A DNA stretch of 14,942 nucleotides. Source: Candidatus Poribacteria bacterium. GTDB taxonomy: Bacteria > Abyssobacteria > SURF-5. Shown here in pieces: positions 13,697 through 14,942 of the stretch; the first letter of the stretch is position 1, and each line of letters starts with the position of its first letter. The notes under the pieces are model-generated. The model saw only the letters and a list, made by a program, of their open reading frames with translations, was not told where the DNA came from and searched no databases. Position numbers and translations under genes: made by a program. Location: positions 1-14,942 of the forward strand of contig JACRIR010000173.1 in NCBI GenBank assembly GCA_016215705.1. The letters are read 5' to 3'.

Positions 13697-13738
13697 GGTC
13701 TATGGTTCACGGTCTACAGTTCACAGTTTACGGTTTAC
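13697..13738 (+). repeat. Array of six 7-bp units, consensus RGTYYAY
   Basis: Six consecutive heptamers fit RGTYYAY: GGTCTAT, GGTTCAC, GGTCTAC, AGTTCAC, AGTTTAC, GGTTTAC. They differ only by transitions. A seventh, decayed unit follows. On the minus strand the array lies directly upstream of the GHMP kinase ribosome-binding site (13692-13696), so it is part of that gene's leader. Confidence 0.85.
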
Positions 13739-13821
13739 AGTAAACAGACTAGAGCTCACCGTCCAAAGTCAACGGTTTGTGGTCACAATGATGGCGCAAG
13801 ACCGTAAACGGTGAACTGTAG
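13714..13821. repeat. Inverted repeat of the heptad array, 22-bp arms
   Basis: The stretch 13714-13735 recurs in inverted orientation at 13800-13821 with 20 of 22 positions matching, separated by 64 bases. Both arms are made of the same heptad family. In RNA they could pair and fold the leader of the GHMP kinase gene. The pair may have arisen by insertion of array copies in opposite orientation. Confidence 0.7.
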
Positions 13822-13878
13822 AGCGGAAACCGTGAACTTTCATGGTTATCATACACGAAGTTGGGGAATATTTCAACG

Positions 13879-13899
13879 AAAAACGGCCCAAAATGGCCG
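13879..13899 (-). terminator. Possible intrinsic terminator on the minus strand
   Basis: On the minus strand CGGCC, a 6-base loop and GGCCG are followed at once by five T (13883-13879). The stem is short but G/C-rich. It would stop transcription entering from higher coordinates, yet no recognised gene lies there, which is why confidence is modest. Confidence 0.4.
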
Positions 13900-14222
13900 C
13901 TTCTCCCCTGCCTCTTGGCGGCCAAACAGGCAAAGAAAGACGTGAACCAACCACAGGGATCAAGGGGAGTCACGGGGAGGAGCAGGCGAAAGGAGCAAGG
14001 CGAAAGGTGAAAGGAATCCGGCAAGGATTTTCGAATAATGAATAATGAACGCTGAAGCAAAGCGTGATGCGAGTGACGCATCATGGACATACCTCCCTTT
14101 TTTCAGGACCAATTACTAATTACACGAACTCACCGAAAGACTCCAAGAGACAATCCTAGCCACAGAGGGCGCAGAGGTCTCAGAGAGAGTCGTCCGCCTG
14201 TATTACGTATTACCTGCTAAGT

Positions 14223-14313
14223 GGTTTATGGTTCATGGTTTATGGTTCATAGTTCATGGTTCATAGTTTATGGTTCATGGTCTATGGTTCACGGTCTACG
14301 GTTTACAGTCAAT
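14223..14313 (+). repeat. Array of thirteen 7-bp units, consensus RGTYYAY
   Basis: Thirteen heptamers stand head to tail without a gap. Twelve fit RGTYYAY exactly (GGTTTAT, GGTTCAT, AGTTCAT, AGTTTAT, GGTCTAT, GGTTCAC, GGTCTAC, GGTTTAC); the last is decayed. All variation among the twelve is by transition. Units ending in C gather at the 3' end. It is the same family as the array at 13697-13738. Confidence 0.9.
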
Positions 14314-14390
14314 AGGTTCCACCGCAAATGTTGAGCAGTGCGCTTTGGTTGTTTTCCTTTCGTTGTTCCCCTTGATAAGGAAGCCTGGTG

Positions 14391-14410
14391 CTCCACGCCC
14401 GGGCGTGGAG
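14391..14410. repeat. Perfect 20-bp palindrome
   Basis: CTCCACGCCC followed directly by its complement GGGCGTGGAG, with no loop. It could extrude as a cruciform, bind a dimeric protein or be a mobile-element end. No T-run follows, so it is not a terminator. Confidence 0.7.
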
Positions 14411-14524
14411 TTGATTGTTTGGCCATGCGCTCCTTCCCGCGCGCATGTTTTGAACTGTGAAGACAAGCGGCTGCCTCCGGTCCCCCACCACGCCTGCCAG
14501 AAAGAAGGCAAAAGGCGAAAGGGT

Positions 14525-14714
14525 AAAAGCAAAGAAGAAGAGATTGCTTCGCTCCGTTCGCAATGACCGTCGCGCATAAAGCCTTCCTCTCGCGAAGGAA
14601 GGCGAAAGGTCAAAGGGCCGCAGGCCCGAGGCGAAACGGGAAAAGCAAAGACGAAAAAGAGATTGCTTCGCTCCGCTCGCAATGACCGTCGCGCATGAAG
14701 CCTTCCTCTCACGA
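14525..14714. repeat. Tandem pair of ~72-bp direct repeats, period about 116 bp
   Basis: Copy 1 (14525-14595) and copy 2 (14641-14714) share AAAAGCAAAGA, GAGATTGCTTCGCTCC, CGCAATGACCGTCGCGCAT and AAGCCTTCCTCTC with few changes and one 3-base indel. The spacer carries GGCGAAAGG-type units like those before copy 1, so the true period includes them. The GATTGCTTCGCTCC...CGCAATGAC core is, from memory, a dispersed repeat seen in many unrelated bacterial genomes. Confidence 0.85.
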
Positions 14715-14861
14715 TTGACCGCGCCACAGGCGCAGTCAGGCGCTCAGGACGACACCCTTTGTGTGATTTCTATGCGACGGCACTGGGACTGCGGGGCCGC
14801 CGCATGGCGAGGGTATTCTCCATGACGGGCGCATGTCGGTTGTAGACCCGGCCTGTTAACG

Positions 14862-14910
14862 CGCTTCTCTGTCCAAGTCTTCCGCAGAAGCGTGGCGGGA
14901 GGCCACTTGG
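14862..14910. other. Hairpin-rich stretch, possible structured RNA or element end
   Basis: Two hairpins, CTTC-CGCA-GAAG (14879-14890) and GTGGC-GGGAG-GCCAC (14892-14906), are enclosed by CCAA (14873-14876) and TTGG (14907-14910). An alternative stem CGCTTCT (14862-14868) with AGAAGCG (14886-14892) would interleave with the outer pair and make a pseudoknot. I do not recognise an RNA family, and the stretch runs to the window edge. Confidence 0.35.
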
Positions 14911-14942
14911 ATGAGCCTGGCACCGGTACGGGGTACTCGAAC

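Larger units (their letters stand above)
13900..14942. repeat. Repeat island without recognisable genes
   Basis: I find no credible protein or RNA gene in this ~1 kb. It holds AAAGGCGAAAGG-type units (about 13987-14014, 14505-14525, 14601-14618), an AATAATGAATAATGAAC stretch near 14036, CACAGAGG-type units (14161-14189), the heptad array, a 20-bp palindrome, a ~116-bp direct repeat, and a hairpin-rich end. Open frames here translate repeat sequence and are not believed. Confidence 0.6.

Noticed and set aside
13749-14090. 113-codon minus-strand open frame upstream of the GHMP kinase
   Set aside because: It crosses repeat units and a likely terminator hairpin, and has no protein features.
14296-14727. 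143-codon minus-strand open frame
   Set aside because: It reads through both copies of the direct repeat, giving a repeated peptide typical of translated repeat DNA.
14916-14942. Possible tRNA 3' end on the minus strand (GTTCGAGTACCCC)
   Set aside because: The T-arm-like piece is followed by no proper acceptor strand and NCCA, and the rest lies outside the window.

Overview
The window reads as chromosome from a Gram-negative, probably strictly anaerobic bacterium. The Gram-negative call rests on an LpxD-type acyltransferase, a lipobox lipoprotein and an OmpA-type domain in a sensor kinase. The anaerobic call rests on an indolepyruvate:ferredoxin oxidoreductase and a MetV/MetF-type methylene-tetrahydrofolate reductase. 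Intergenic DNA is rich in short degenerate repeats of a kind I associate with uncultured-lineage and planctomycete-like genomes, but I cannot name the phylum. All recognised genes are on the minus strand, so transcription runs from high to low coordinates.

Layout, in order of transcription. (1) 14942-13690: no recognisable gene. This is a repeat island with arrays of a 7-bp unit, a ~116-bp direct repeat, palindromes and an unexplained structured stretch at the window edge. (2) 13687-12033: a GHMP sugar kinase and a small lipoprotein, a two-gene operon. (3) 12032-11708: a second, smaller repeat island. (4) 11707-10366: metV-like and metF-like genes. (5) 10365-10224: a 20-bp perfect palindrome of REP type. 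(6) 10223-2911: a tightly packed run of iorA, iorB, a hybrid OmpA/Cache sensor histidine kinase, a sigma-54 response regulator and an lpxD-like acyltransferase. Between the regulator and lpxD lie a dyad and a sigma-54-like promoter that could form a local enhancer circuit. (7) 2910-2640: hairpins and a good sigma-70 promoter. (8) 2523-1: a putative metallopeptidase, a MoxR-type AAA+ ATPase, a VWA-domain protein and perhaps a tiny Cys-rich protein.

How they may work together. IorAB makes reduced ferredoxin from aryl-pyruvates, and MetVF is a plausible consumer of low-potential electrons. The kinase/regulator pair looks built to sense the cell envelope (peptidoglycan-binding fold outside the membrane) and may control the adjacent lipid A-type acyltransferase gene. 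The metallopeptidase/AAA+/VWA module is a separate transcription unit. Its AAA+ and VWA genes meet at a run of nine A, where a -1 frameshift would fuse them into one ~590-residue protein. This junction, the OmpA-in-Cache kinase and the heptad arrays are the most unusual things here.
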